64,000 nt of DNA from Polaribacter filamentus (GCF_002943715.1 NZ_MQUA01000004.1:124001-188000), one strand, 5' to 3'. Counted from the first letter of the stretch, positions 47,682-58,130 are shown. Made by a program: numbers and translations. Notes: a model not told the origin generated them from the letters alone.

Positions 47682-49226
47682 ATGAAAAATCTAATTAACA
47701 ATACTTTATTTTTAATTTTGAGCCTAGTGATAGTATCGTGCTCATCTACACAGAAAAAAAATGCTTCTGAGAAAATAACATCAAAGAAAAAACCAAACAT
47801 CATTTACATTCTAGCGGATGATTTAGGCTATGGGGATTTGTCTAGTTTTAATGAGAATGGAAAAATAAAAACCCCCAATTTAGACGCTATGGCTTCTGAA
47901 GGGATGATGTTTACAGATGCACATACCTCATCATCTGTATGCACACCAACTCGATACGGTATTTTAACTGGGCGTTATAATTGGCGTTCTAGATTAAAAA
48001 GGAGTGTGTTGAGGGGTACATCGAAAGCATTAATACCTAATGATAGAAGTACACTTGCCTCTATTTTAAAAGCATCGGGCTATCAAACGGCTTTCATTGG
48101 AAAATGGCATTTAGGCTGGGATTGGGCAAAAAATGAAAATAATGAAATAGATTTTAGCAAAGAGGTTACCAATACACCCAACGATTTAGGTTTCGATTAT
48201 GCATATGGGCATTGCGGTTCTTTAGACATGGCACCTTATGTATATGTTGAGAATGGTTTTGCCACTCAAATACCTACGGAATTAACTGAAAGTAAATCAA
48301 AATACGGTTGGTGGAGAAATGGATTAACATCTGCTGATTTTGTACATGAAGATGTGACTCCTAATTTTTTTAGACGCGGTATTAAGTATGTACAAGAACA
48401 AGCTACAGCAGAAAAGCCTTTTTTTTTATACTTACCCTTACCCTCGCCACATACACCCATTTTACCTACCGAAGAATGGCAAAATAAAAGTGGCTTAAAC
48501 CCTTATGGTGATTTTGTAATGATGTTTGATGATTATGTAGGGCAATTGCTAAAAGCAGTAAAAGATGCCGGAATCGAAGAAAACACCTTAATTGTTTTTA
48601 CTAGTGATAATGGATGTTCACCTGCTGCAAAGATTGATGAATTAACTGCAAAAAACCATTCTCCTAGTTATACTTTTAGAGGCCATAAAGCAGATATTTT
48701 TGAAGGCGGACATCGGGTTCCTTTTATCGTTAAATGGCCCGCATCTGTAAAGGCAGGTTCAGTAAGCAATCAAACCATTTGTACTACCGATTTTTTTGCT
48801 ACCAGTGCTGAGATCGTAAACTATAAAATGAAAGCTAGTGATGGTGAAGACAGTTTTAGTATGATGCCTTTGTTAGAAGGAAAAGATAGGAGTACAAGAG
48901 AAGCTACCATTCATCATTCTATCAATGGTAATTTTGCTATCCGTAAAGGCGATTGGAAATTAATAATGACACCAGATTCTGGCGGGTGGAGTTACCCTAA
49001 CCCTAAGAAAGATAAAGACTATATTAAAACACTTCCAAAAATTCAATTGTATAATCTAGATACAGATATTGCAGAAGCAACTAATGTACAGGCTGATTAC
49101 CCAGAAAAAGTAAGTGAATTAAAACAACTATTAACGCAACAAATTCTAAAAGGAAGAAGTACCCCAGGCCTAGATCAGAAAAATGATACTGGCAATACTT
49201 GGAAACAACTTTCATGGATGAATTAA
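47682..49226 (+). CDS. Sulfatase (S1 family), lipoprotein
   Basis: 514 residues, intact. Lipobox LVIVSC near residue 20. [18 protein letters not shown] metal site, SSSVCTPTRYGILTGRYNWR with the formylglycine Cys87 in canonical C-T-P-T-R, FIGKWHLGWDWAK, LPLPSPHTPILPT, FTSDNGCSP, FEGGHRVPFIVKWPA and IRKGDWKLIM. It removes sulfate esters from sugar in the periplasm. It resembles arylsulfatase-A-like PUL enzymes. About 150 bp downstream is a good terminator, so it ends a transcript. Confidence 0.95.
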   Translation: MKNLINNTLFLILSLVIVSCSSTQKKNASEKITSKKKPNIIYILADDLGYGDLSSFNENGKIKTPNLDAMASEGMMFTDAHTSSSVCTPTRYGILTGRYNWRSRLKRSVLRGTSKALIPNDRSTLASILKASGYQTAFIGKWHLGWDWAKNENNEIDFSKEVTNTPNDLGFDYAYGHCGSLDMAPYVYVENGFATQIPTELTESKSKYGWWRNGLTSADFVHEDVTPNFFRRGIKYVQEQATAEKPFFLYLPLPSPHTPILPTEEWQNKSGLNPYGDFVMMFDDYVGQLLKAVKDAGIEENTLIVFTSDNGCSPAAKIDELTAKNHSPSYTFRGHKADIFEGGHRVPFIVKWPASVKAGSVSNQTICTTDFFATSAEIVNYKMKASDGEDSFSMMPLLEGKDRSTREATIHHSINGNFAIRKGDWKLIMTPDSGGWSYPNPKKDKDYIKTLPKIQLYNLDTDIAEATNVQADYPEKVSELKQLLTQQILKGRSTPGLDQKNDTGNTWKQLSWMN

Positions 49227-49376
49227 TGAAAACTAGTAAAATGGAATATACAACATTTTCAGTATTATTTAACGAGCAAGTACCCGGGTATTAATCTAAA
49301 TTTTTAATATTCAAAGAAAGACAATCTTCGATTGTACATTAAATTTATATCGTATTATTTGAATTAGTTTGTTGAG

Positions 49377-49405
49377 AATGAGAAGAGCTAGTTTATCTTC
49401 TCATT
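49377..49405 (+). terminator. Rho-independent-like terminator after sulfatase
   Basis: Perfect 10-bp stem AATGAGAAGA / TCTTCTCATT around a 9-nt loop, 150 bp after the sulfatase stop, followed by a short T/C tract. Confidence 0.65.
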
Positions 49406-49485
49406 TTCAATATTAAAGAATACTGCCATAGTTAAAAATAATAAATGCATACTAAAGCATTATTTTATCAAGGTTACTTCGTTTA

Positions 49486-49650
49486 ATGAGAAATTACTTA
49501 AAAAAAGCTTTACAGATTGTTGCGTTAAATATTTCAAATAAACAATTTGATGTTAATATGTTTGCTAGAGAGTTGGGCGTGAGCCGAACATTACTATTCA
49601 CGAAAATTAAAGCTTGGGCAAATAAAGACCGTTGCAAAAAGCAAACTTAA
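49486..49650 (+). pseudogene. HTCS AraC-domain remnant
   Basis: Reads [18 protein letters not shown], then [21 protein letters not shown], the start of an HTCS AraC-type domain. Sequence identity is lost at 49627, where an IS5-type element begins, and the N-terminal sensor is also missing. It is a different gene from the 43.9-kb fragment (the two differ at many positions), so a second dead HTCS. Confidence 0.7.
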
Positions 49651-50755
49651 TTATTTTTACTTTTTAGAATTCCCTTTTTTTTAGCTACAACATCGATTAT
49701 GCTATTTTTTTTCTATTTTAAGTGAGTAAATTCCTTTTTTAGGCTTCATTTTTCCTTAATTTTTACAATTAGACGCAAATATCCCTGGACTTCGATATAA
49801 ATTGTAGCACATTTCCTCCATCAAATTTTGTGTATGCATTTTTTTCATTCCTCTATATCTTGCAATTCCAACTTTAAACCATAATTTTATTCCTCCAAAA
49901 GTACGTTCTACTTTAAACCTTGTTTTTCCTATTAATTCATTGAATCTAGTTTCTCATTTTGTTAATGGTTTATTTTTTACTACTTTTTTAAGGAGGTGAT
50001 TCTTTAAATTACGCTTATTTAAAATTTTACTATTTTTATTTGATTGATACCTTTTATCTGCCTTTAGAGGGATGTCTTTTGGCAATACCACATTTACAGT
50101 TTCTAGAACTTCTTCCAAATTTGCAATCTCATTTTTGCTGGCAGTTGTAGTTAGTACCCTTAGAACAAGACCTTCGTTATCGGTTACATGGTGCTTTTTA
50201 AACCCAAAATGGTACGTTCCTCTTTTCTTTAACCATGTACCCTCTTTATCGACACTATCTGGATATTCTTTGTGTACTTCTACTTGGTCTGCAAAGCGGT
50301 CTTCGGTTACCTTAAAGTTTGTTTTTCCTTTTGGTCTAAGTGGAGTCTCTGTTACACTAGCGTCTATTCTTAAACCTGTTTTTACAATAATATTATGTAT
50401 TTCTAGCTGTTTATTTATGGAAGCAAATAATTTTTCGAAGGTTTGTGTTTAGGTTAATGCGTTTCTAAATCTACTTAAAGTGCTATAATCTAGAGCAACC
50501 TGCTCAATGGTCATACCACAAGAATAACTAAAGGATAGACTGTCATTTATTCGATCTTCAACTTTAGAATCGCTTAATCCATACCAACTTTGTAAAAGAC
50601 ACATTTTAAAAAGCAATAACCCATCATAAGAAGGCTTGCCAGTGGCACTTTTTCCTTTTGAATAGTCTTTATTTATTAGGATAGAAATCGTATCCCAATC
50701 GATAAGGGTGTTTATTTGAGTAAAAAATGTCTTTTTAATTTTTCTTGCTCGTAAA
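49627..50755 (-). mobile_element. IS5-family element, degenerate
   Basis: Left boundary marked by loss of HTCS homology at GACCGTTGCAAAAAG, probably one terminal repeat. The transposase (minus, about 50753 to 49756) reads GKPSYDGLLLFKMCLLQSWYG, YSTLSRFRNALT, a stop (TAA for Gln), TGLRIDASVTETPLRPKG, PLTK, a second stop (TGA for Trp), then VERTFGGIKLWFK and MEEMCYNLYRSP. Both nonsense changes are transitions. The N-terminus ends abruptly where the repeated leader begins, so the right end is gone. It cannot encode an active enzyme. Confidence 0.8.
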
Positions 50756-51028
50756 TCGAAAATCCGTTATTAGGGGTTCAAAAGTACATCTTTAGGATTT
50801 TTAGTTTCAAAAAAACTAAAAATGTTTGACTCCTGTAATAGCTAATAAAAAGATCAACGAAACTAAAACTGATAGAGCATCAGTAGTTTTAGTCTCACCC
50901 CTGCTAAATGTTAATAGAACTAACAATATGCCAAATGTTTGAATTATACACAAATATGAGTATTTTAAGTATCATAAGTAACAGTAACTTACCCTTAACT
51001 TTACAGTAAAGTAATATCCTCTAAAAAA
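50756..51028 (+). promoter_or_regulatory. Repeated ~274-bp leader, copy B (before PL6)
   Basis: Same hairpins and ACTCCTG/ACAGTAA elements as at 44377-44650, with a few substitutions near the 3' end. ACAGTAA copies are 22 bp apart here (50981 and 51003), one base more than in copy A. It abuts the truncated IS5-type element on the left and leads to the PL6 gene 54 bp later. Confidence 0.7.
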
Positions 51029-51081
51029 CATGAAACATGAAACATGAAACAAAATTACAAAAGAAAAACAAAACCTTAAAT

Positions 51082-54000
51082 ATGAAAAAACTAGTACTTT
51101 TAGTCTTATTTTTTGCAATTGTATTTGTTACAAATGCTCAAGTATCTGTGAACTCTGTAAGTGAGTTTAACACGGCCCAAAGCAGCGCTTCTTCAGGAGA
51201 TACCATTATCTGGGAAGACGGAAACTACAGCAATGTAGATTTAACATTAAGTAAGAATGGAATTACTCTAAAAGCTGAAACTCCCGGAGGAGTAGTTTTT
51301 TCAGGAAATTCAAAAGCTAGAATTTCAGGCGATTATATTACCTTCTCAGGGTTCCAATATAGAGAATGTAGTGAAATGAGTGTTAGATTTGCTGGGGATC
51401 ACAATCTGGCAACACATATCAATATGGTTGATAATACTGGCTACAGAGCTATGCAGATAGACGATAATACACAATACAATGAGATTTCTTATTGTAATAT
51501 CGAAAATGTTAGAGGTGGTAGTGCTCTTATTCAGATTAATGTATCAGACTCGCAACCTGGATATCATAAGGTGAGGTACACCTCATTTCTAAATTTACCT
51601 GGCGAGGGAGGTGATTATGGACGTGAACCCATCAGAATAGGATATTATGCAACTCGCTTATATACTTCTCGCACTACTGTTGAGTATTGTTACTTTAATA
51701 ACACCCAAGACGCTGATAATGAAACGATGTCTATAAAATCTCTTGAAAATGTATTAAGGTATAACACTTTTGAGAATAATGGAGGTGGTGAGTTGGTTTT
51801 TAGGCATGGAAGCAGAAATCAGGCTTACGGCAATTTTTTCATAAATACGGGTAGAGGTATTAGAGTAAAAGAGGGGCAAAATCATTTTATTTATAATAAT
51901 TATTTTTCCACAAGAGAGAAACCTTTACGGATAGTATATTCAGGTATTGATCCTGTTGATAGCGTTCATATTCTACATAATACATTTTATGAGTCTGGAA
52001 CACTTGATATAGATGATGATAGGATTAATAATATTGTTTTTGCTAATAATATTTTTAAAAGATCCAGTGGATCCATTGTTAATTATAGTCGTACTTTTAT
52101 AAACAATATTATTGATGGGAGTTTTGGCGTGCCAGTGCCAGATGGGAATTTGCAAACAGACCCGCTGTTAGAGGTTAATGGTGATGGATATTATGGTTTA
52201 TCCAGTTCCAGTCCTGCAATAGATGCATCAAGCGCAGATTACACTGCTATTCCTAACATTCCAGGCATTGATAATGACTACAACCTTCTTAAGGATATAA
52301 GCAGACAACCAAGACCATTAAATAAAACCTCAAAGGATATCGGTTCTGATGAATTTACAAGCGGAACCATCACCAACCGACCTTTAAGCTTGTCTGATGT
52401 TGGACCATCTTATATTTCACGACTAACTATTTGTGGTGTTACAGCAAGTAACGACGATGGTAATGTGATAGAAAACGTACTTGATGGCTATTCTAATACA
52501 CACTGGTCATCAAACGTAAATGGTGTTGAAGCAATTTTTGATTTATGCGAAATATACAATGTAAAAGATTTAAGCATAGCTTGGTTAAATGGGGATATAA
52601 GATCGTCATTATTTGATATAGAGGTTTCTACAGATAATTTGAACTGGACGAATGTATTCTCTGGACAATCAGGTGGAGCTTCTGTTGAATTAGAAGATAT
52701 TGACATTGCTGATTCAGATGCCAGATATGTGAAATATATTGGTAATGGAAACACGGTTAATGCCTGGAATTCAATAACAGAGCTACAAATATATGGTGAT
52801 CCAATATATGGTGATCCAATAGAAAACGGAAGCCTTCTCTCTATAGACGATTCATATGTACGAGGAGATTCTGGTGCAAATGTTAATTATAATGGTCAAA
52901 AATTAGTGATCAAGCTTGGTACATTAGGGGAAGGAACTATACGGGAATCATTTCTAAAATTTAATGTATCTAGTTTACCATCTAATACAGGCTCTGCAAA
53001 GTTAAGAGTAACTGTTACTGATACTGATTTAAATAATTTTGAAGCCCTTCTAGTATCTGATAATAGTTGGTCAGAAACGTTAATAACTTGGGACAATAAG
53101 CCACTTGCTACTACAACTTCATTTGGTATTCAATCTAAAACCACATCAAGCAGTCAAACCTTAGAATGGGACATCACCACGGCAGCATTAGCACAATCAG
53201 AGGTTGATGGGTTTATTACTATAAAAATAGTAGGTAAAATTGCAGATGTTCAGAGCGATATTGCTAGTAAAGAAACGGCAACTAGTGATGCGGAAAAACC
53301 GGCCATTGTTTATGAAGAAATATCACCATCACTTTCGATTTGCGTTGCTACAGCAAGTAATGACGACGGTAATGTAATAGAAAACGTACTTGATGGCTAT
53401 TATAATACACGCTGGTCATCAAACGTACATGGTGTTGAAGCGGTTTTTGATTTATGCGAAATATACAATGTAAAAGATTTAAGCATAGCTTGGTTTAATG
53501 GGGATATAAGATCGGCATTATTTGATATAGAGGTTTCTACAGATAATTTGAACTGGACGAATGTATTTTCTGGACAATCAGGTGGAGCTTCTGTTGAATT
53601 AGAAGATATTGACATTGCTGATTCAGATGCCAGATATGTGAAATATATTGGTAATGGAAACACGGTTAATGCCTGGAATTCAATAACAGAGCTACAAATA
53701 TATGGTGATCCAATAGAAAACGGAAGCCTTCTCTCTATAGACGATTCATATGTACGAGGAGATTCTGGTGCAAATGTTAATTATAATGGTCAAAAATTAG
53801 TGATCAAGCTTGGTACATTAGGGGAAGGAACTATACGGGAATCATTTCTAAAATTTGATGTATCTAGTTTACCATCTAATACAGGCTCTGCAAAGTTAAG
53901 AGTAACTGTTACTGATACTGATTTAAATAATTTTGAAGCCCTTCTAGTATCTGATGATAGTTGGTCAGAAACGTTAATAACTTGGGACAATAAGCCACTT

Positions 54001-54498
54001 GCTACTACAACTTCATTTGGTATTCAATCTAAAACCACATCAAGCAGTCAAACCTTAGAATGGGACATCACCACGGCAGCATTAGCACAATCAGGGGGTG
54101 ATGGGTTTATCACTATAAAAATAGTAGGTAAAATTGCAGATGTTCAGAGCGATATTCATAGTAAAGAAACGGCAAACAGTGATGCGGAAAAACCTACAAT
54201 TATATATGGGTCAAGTTTAGGTAGTCAAAAGCAGGTTTTAGAAGTGCTAGACAACACTGCTGAAAATATATTAAAAGACCTACTTGTGTATCCAAACCCA
54301 TTTAACGATAAGATTTTTATTAAAAACCTACAAAATGGGATGGATGTTAAAATATTCAATTCAATGGGACAATTAATGATGGAAACTGTGTATAAAGATT
54401 ATCTCAATATTTCTTCATTGCATTCGGGTATGTATTTTTTAAAAATCACAGATGAAGTGAATGCCCAAAGTAGAACTATAAAAGTTATTAAGAATTGA
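51082..54498 (+). CDS. PL6-family polysaccharide lyase with tandem F5/8C-like and DNRLRE-like modules and type IX secretion tag
   Basis: 1138 residues from the ATG at 51082, which gives a clean signal peptide (MKKLVLLVLFF, ending TNAQ); the ATG at 51037 adds a charged leader. Residues about 25-430 are a PL6 (chondroitinase-B type) beta-helix, with Lys in MSIKSLENVLRYNTF and Arg in LVFRHGSRNQAYGNFF as the base/acid pair. Then come two near-identical copies of a discoidin-like domain (WSSNVNGVEAIFDLCEIYNV) plus a DNRLRE-like jelly roll (ESFLKFNVSSLPSNTG, LITWDNKP). The end LLVYPNPFNDKIF to IKVIKN is a Por secretion tag. Outer-surface or secreted alginate/uronan lyase; PL6 also includes dermatan lyases. 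Confidence 0.9.
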   Translation: MKKLVLLVLFFAIVFVTNAQVSVNSVSEFNTAQSSASSGDTIIWEDGNYSNVDLTLSKNGITLKAETPGGVVFSGNSKARISGDYITFSGFQYRECSEMSVRFAGDHNLATHINMVDNTGYRAMQIDDNTQYNEISYCNIENVRGGSALIQINVSDSQPGYHKVRYTSFLNLPGEGGDYGREPIRIGYYATRLYTSRTTVEYCYFNNTQDADNETMSIKSLENVLRYNTFENNGGGELVFRHGSRNQAYGNFFINTGRGIRVKEGQNHFIYNNYFSTREKPLRIVYSGIDPVDSVHILHNTFYESGTLDIDDDRINNIVFANNIFKRSSGSIVNYSRTFINNIIDGSFGVPVPDGNLQTDPLLEVNGDGYYGLSSSSPAIDASSADYTAIPNIPGIDNDYNLLKDISRQPRPLNKTSKDIGSDEFTSGTITNRPLSLSDVGPSYISRLTICGVTASNDDGNVIENVLDGYSNTHWSSNVNGVEAIFDLCEIYNVKDLSIAWLNGDIRSSLFDIEVSTDNLNWTNVFSGQSGGASVELEDIDIADSDARYVKYIGNGNTVNAWNSITELQIYGDPIYGDPIENGSLLSIDDSYVRGDSGANVNYNGQKLVIKLGTLGEGTIRESFLKFNVSSLPSNTGSAKLRVTVTDTDLNNFEALLVSDNSWSETLITWDNKPLATTTSFGIQSKTTSSSQTLEWDITTAALAQSEVDGFITIKIVGKIADVQSDIASKETATSDAEKPAIVYEEISPSLSICVATASNDDGNVIENVLDGYYNTRWSSNVHGVEAVFDLCEIYNVKDLSIAWFNGDIRSALFDIEVSTDNLNWTNVFSGQSGGASVELEDIDIADSDARYVKYIGNGNTVNAWNSITELQIYGDPIENGSLLSIDDSYVRGDSGANVNYNGQKLVIKLGTLGEGTIRESFLKFDVSSLPSNTGSAKLRVTVTDTDLNNFEALLVSDDSWSETLITWDNKPLATTTSFGIQSKTTSSSQTLEWDITTAALAQSGGDGFITIKIVGKIADVQSDIHSKETANSDAEKPTIIYGSSLGSQKQVLEVLDNTAENILKDLLVYPNPFNDKIFIKNLQNGMDVKIFNSMGQLMMETVYKDYLNISSLHSGMYFLKITDEVNAQSRTIKVIKN
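52461..54180 (+). repeat. ~0.9-kb tandem duplication inside the PL6 gene
   Basis: Copy 1 starts near 52461 and copy 2 near 53370, offset 909 bp, falling to 894 bp after a 15-bp extra GGTGATCCAATATAT in copy 1 (GDPIY inserted). Most of the span is identical between copies, with only scattered substitutions. Each copy encodes a discoidin-like and a DNRLRE-like module. Confidence 0.9.
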
Positions 54499-54721
54499 CA
54501 AAGGTTTATTATAAAAAGAGAAACTAATATGAACTACTAAAAACCACGATGCATATGATTTAGAAGTTTACAAGAACATCAATTGAATAAAATTCAGCAT
54601 CTTTTTATTCTTTTAATAAAATATTGAAAATAAAAAACCAGAAAAGGCGGACACATTTCCCGACTTATAATGATGCTATTATTAATCAAAGATTATTAAC
54701 CACAATTAAAAATAACAAAGT

Positions 54722-57700
54722 ATGAAAAAACTTCTTAATAAAAAGAGAAGCCTACATCGTCAATCTATAAAATTTGATTTAAAGATGAAGCTTAGTACAC
54801 TATTTATGTTTGTCGCAGTATTTGCACTGCAAGCAAACACTACATATACTCAAAAGACGAAAGTCTCTTTGAACTTGATAAATGTCCCTGTTAGACAGGT
54901 TATTGAAGAGATTGAAAGTAAAACAGATTTTAAATTTGTTTACAAAATCAAGGATGTAAATTTAAATAGAAAAATTACTGTAAATGCCAATAAAAAACTG
55001 GTAACTAGTGTGTTAGAAAATATTTTTTCAGGCACAAATACTACTTATAGAATATTGGATACACAGATATCTCTAGTTGAAAAAGATATTATTGAAGCCT
55101 ATAAAGATATTGACAACGTAAGCGTTCAACAGAGTAAAATTTCTGGATCAGTTACTGATACGTATGGAAATCCAATACCTGGTGTATCTATTCTAATTAA
55201 AAAGAGCACTAGAGGAACCGTATCAGATTTTGATGGGAAATTTACTCTTTTAATGAGCCCAGGGGATAAAACTTTAGTTTTTTCTTCTATCGGATTTAAA
55301 ACAAAAGAGGTTGAAGTAGGTAATCAAACTACTATTTCTGTGGTTCTAAAAGATGATACTGAAGGGCTGGATGAAGTTGTAGTTATTGGATATGCAGCAG
55401 TAAGTAGAGATAAAATTCTAGGAGCATTAGGAACTGTAAAAGCAGAAGAAATAGTACAAGCTACCCCAACTAGTCCTTTTGATGCAGTTCAAGGTAGATT
55501 GTCTGGTGTTCAAATATTATCAAACGGTGGCCCTGGAGCAGGTTTTGATATAAAGATTAGAGGTACATCTACATTTTCTGCAGGTGGTACAGAACCACTT
55601 TATGTAGTTGATGGGCAACAGTTAGACAACATCGATAATATAGACCCTAGTGATATAGCTTCTTTAGAAATTTTAAAAGATGGAGCTACAGCTGCTATAT
55701 ATGGATCTAGAGCAGCAAATGGAGTTGTACTTATTACAACCAAAACCGGAAAAAGTGGTGAATTCAGTTTAGATGTAAACGCAACTACAGCCGTTACCAA
55801 TTTAATAGGTGGCTTAGCACTACCAAACTCAAATGAAAGGCGTTTATATGAAAGACTAAGAACAAATCCTGATAATCTTAGAACTGCAGATCTTGACTCT
55901 TTAAGTCTTTTACAGAGAAACTCTATTAACTCGCAAGACTTAATTACTAGAATGGGTGTAAGACAACTATTTAATGTCGCTTTAAGTGGTGGTGGTGAAA
56001 AAAGTAAATTTTACTGGAACACGAGTATTTTAGAAGAGGAAGGTGTTATTGTAAACAGTTCTTACAAACGTATAAGCAGTTTATTAAAGATAGATCTTAC
56101 CCCTTCTAAAAAATTCAAAGTAGGCACAAAAATAAACCTAACATATGAAGAACAGAAAGGGTTAAATGAGTCTAATGTTTTCAACTCATTGATATCAACT
56201 GTTCCTACTTTTCCTATTTTTGAACCAGATGGATCTTACTCTCCAAGATTAGGAGGGCGCCGTAATGCAGTAGCTGAAGCCAATTTAGGGAAACGTAATA
56301 CTAGAAACTTTAGAGCGCAACTATTTAATTATGCGCAATATAATTTTTTTCCTACACTGTCTATCAAATCAACTTTAGGTATTAATTATAGGTATAATCA
56401 GTTTGATGGTTTTCGGCCTACAATTTTAGAGAGAGAATTTCCGCGAGGTGAAAGAGATACTCGTTTAAGCTATGACATACAACAAGAAAATTTTATAAAT
56501 TACAAAGAAGATTTTGGTAAACACACGCTAAGTGCTTTTGCAGGGATGCAAATTCAGAAATATTCTAGGGAAGAATTTGATGTAAGATCTAATTTTGTGT
56601 CTGACGATATTCAAACATTTAACAATATTGATCCTACCACGTTTTCTTTAGATGTAGGAGAAAATAGCAAAAATAATTTGTTTTCCTTATTTGGAGGAAT
56701 TAATTATGACTTTGATAACAAATATTTATTTGCTGCAACGGTCCGTAGAGATGGATCTTCTAGATTTGGAGATAATAAAGAATATGGTTTTTTTCCTTCA
56801 GCATCCGTAGGATGGAGAGTAAGTAGTGAAAATTTTATGGAAGGTGTTGATTTTATCGACAACTTACTGTTAAGTGCTAATTACGGAGTAACAGGAAACG
56901 AACGAATTGGAAACTACGAGTTTGGTGGCGCGTACTCGCCTGGAGCTATATACAATGGAATAAGTGGGGTTGTACCAACACGATTAGGAAACCCTGATTT
57001 AGGTTGGGAAAGTACGACACAGACAAATATTGGCATAACCTTAAATATGTTTAAAAAACGCTTAAACTTTAATGCAGACTTTTGGAGAAAGGATACTTCA
57101 GATCTTCTGGCTAGTGTGCCTTTACCTGAAGAAACTGGATTCTCGGGAATTAGACAAAATATTGGTGCCATAAGAAATGAAGGTATCGATTTGAGTCTTA
57201 GCGGTACGTTAATAAAAAATGAAAATTTTTCGTGGAAAAGTGCATTCAATATTACCTTTTTAAGAAATGAAGTATTAGAACTTGCAGGAGGCACCTCGTT
57301 TCAATCGGGTGATTATATAATTGAAGAAGGAGAATCTTTAGGTAACATTTATGGGTTTAAAAACCTAGGGGTGTATCAATATGACGAATCAAATGCTTAT
57401 ACAGATACTGGTATACGGTTAACACCAAATTTCGATGGTGATGGTGCCTTTGTAGATTATTCGCTTAACGGTCAAGATTATACTGGTTCAGTAACTCAAT
57501 TAAGAAATGCTGGACGAACACTTGAAGGTGGAGATATTATATGGGATGATATAGATGGCGATTTTGATATAACAGCCACAGACCGTCAAGTAATAGGTAA
57601 TGGTGTAGCAACTATGTTTGGAGGTTTTTCAAATGATTTCAAATACAAAAATTTTGGGATGAGCATTTTGTTCGATTATAGTTTTGGTCAAGATATTTGG

Positions 57701-58111
57701 AGACGTTATGATGAACTCCGTAACGATTTAAATTCTGGTAACGAAACCCCAGGACCAGACAGAATAAATGGTTCATGGCGTGAACAAGGAGATATAACAG
57801 TATACCCCAGAATGAACAGGGTGCCACAAAACAGAGAAAGACCTAATAGCTTTTTTGTAACTTCCGGGGACTTTATAAAATTAAGATTTGTAAACTTCAC
57901 TTATGATATGCCCAAAACCTTTACGCAAAAAGTTAATTGGCTTAAAACTATGTCTTTAAACCTTTCATTCAATAACATTGCTACTTGGACTAATTATATC
58001 GGCTATAACCCAGAATTAGGCTCTAGAGGTAATCCTTTACAGCCAGGGGTAGATAATTTAAGGTATCCTAATAAAACGGATATCATACTTGGATTAAGAG
58101 TTAAATTTTAA
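54722..58111 (+). CDS. SusC-family TonB-dependent outer-membrane transporter with STN domain
   Basis: 1129 residues. Order: signal region (AVFALQANTTYTQ), STN domain (LINVPVRQVIEEIESKT), carboxypeptidase-like repeat (ISGSVTDTYGNPIPGVSIL), plug with VVVIGYAAVSRDKILGAL and the signature KDGATAAIYGSRAANGVVLI, then a 22-strand barrel to the aromatic C-terminus LGLRVKF. It imports oligosaccharides across the outer membrane with SusD. The STN domain usually talks to a FecR/ECF sigma pair; none is in the window. Intact and paired with susD 19 bp downstream, so this PUL core is probably functional. Confidence 0.96.
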   Translation: MKKLLNKKRSLHRQSIKFDLKMKLSTLFMFVAVFALQANTTYTQKTKVSLNLINVPVRQVIEEIESKTDFKFVYKIKDVNLNRKITVNANKKLVTSVLENIFSGTNTTYRILDTQISLVEKDIIEAYKDIDNVSVQQSKISGSVTDTYGNPIPGVSILIKKSTRGTVSDFDGKFTLLMSPGDKTLVFSSIGFKTKEVEVGNQTTISVVLKDDTEGLDEVVVIGYAAVSRDKILGALGTVKAEEIVQATPTSPFDAVQGRLSGVQILSNGGPGAGFDIKIRGTSTFSAGGTEPLYVVDGQQLDNIDNIDPSDIASLEILKDGATAAIYGSRAANGVVLITTKTGKSGEFSLDVNATTAVTNLIGGLALPNSNERRLYERLRTNPDNLRTADLDSLSLLQRNSINSQDLITRMGVRQLFNVALSGGGEKSKFYWNTSILEEEGVIVNSSYKRISSLLKIDLTPSKKFKVGTKINLTYEEQKGLNESNVFNSLISTVPTFPIFEPDGSYSPRLGGRRNAVAEANLGKRNTRNFRAQLFNYAQYNFFPTLSIKSTLGINYRYNQFDGFRPTILEREFPRGERDTRLSYDIQQENFINYKEDFGKHTLSAFAGMQIQKYSREEFDVRSNFVSDDIQTFNNIDPTTFSLDVGENSKNNLFSLFGGINYDFDNKYLFAATVRRDGSSRFGDNKEYGFFPSASVGWRVSSENFMEGVDFIDNLLLSANYGVTGNERIGNYEFGGAYSPGAIYNGISGVVPTRLGNPDLGWESTTQTNIGITLNMFKKRLNFNADFWRKDTSDLLASVPLPEETGFSGIRQNIGAIRNEGIDLSLSGTLIKNENFSWKSAFNITFLRNEVLELAGGTSFQSGDYIIEEGESLGNIYGFKNLGVYQYDESNAYTDTGIRLTPNFDGDGAFVDYSLNGQDYTGSVTQLRNAGRTLEGGDIIWDDIDGDFDITATDRQVIGNGVATMFGGFSNDFKYKNFGMSILFDYSFGQDIWRRYDELRNDLNSGNETPGPDRINGSWREQGDITVYPRMNRVPQNRERPNSFFVTSGDFIKLRFVNFTYDMPKTFTQKVNWLKTMSLNLSFNNIATWTNYIGYNPELGSRGNPLQPGVDNLRYPNKTDIILGLRVKF

Positions 58112-58130
58112 GAATTAAAAAAGAATAAAA

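Noticed and set aside
50072-50452. 126-residue open frame on the plus strand
   Set aside because: It lies antisense to the IS5-type transposase remnant, whose minus-strand frame has clear transposase motifs; the plus frame has no recognisable domain.
52461-54180. CRISPR or other short repeat array in the PL6 gene
   Set aside because: Only two copies of about 0.9 kb, in frame, encoding the same two domains: a gene-internal duplication.
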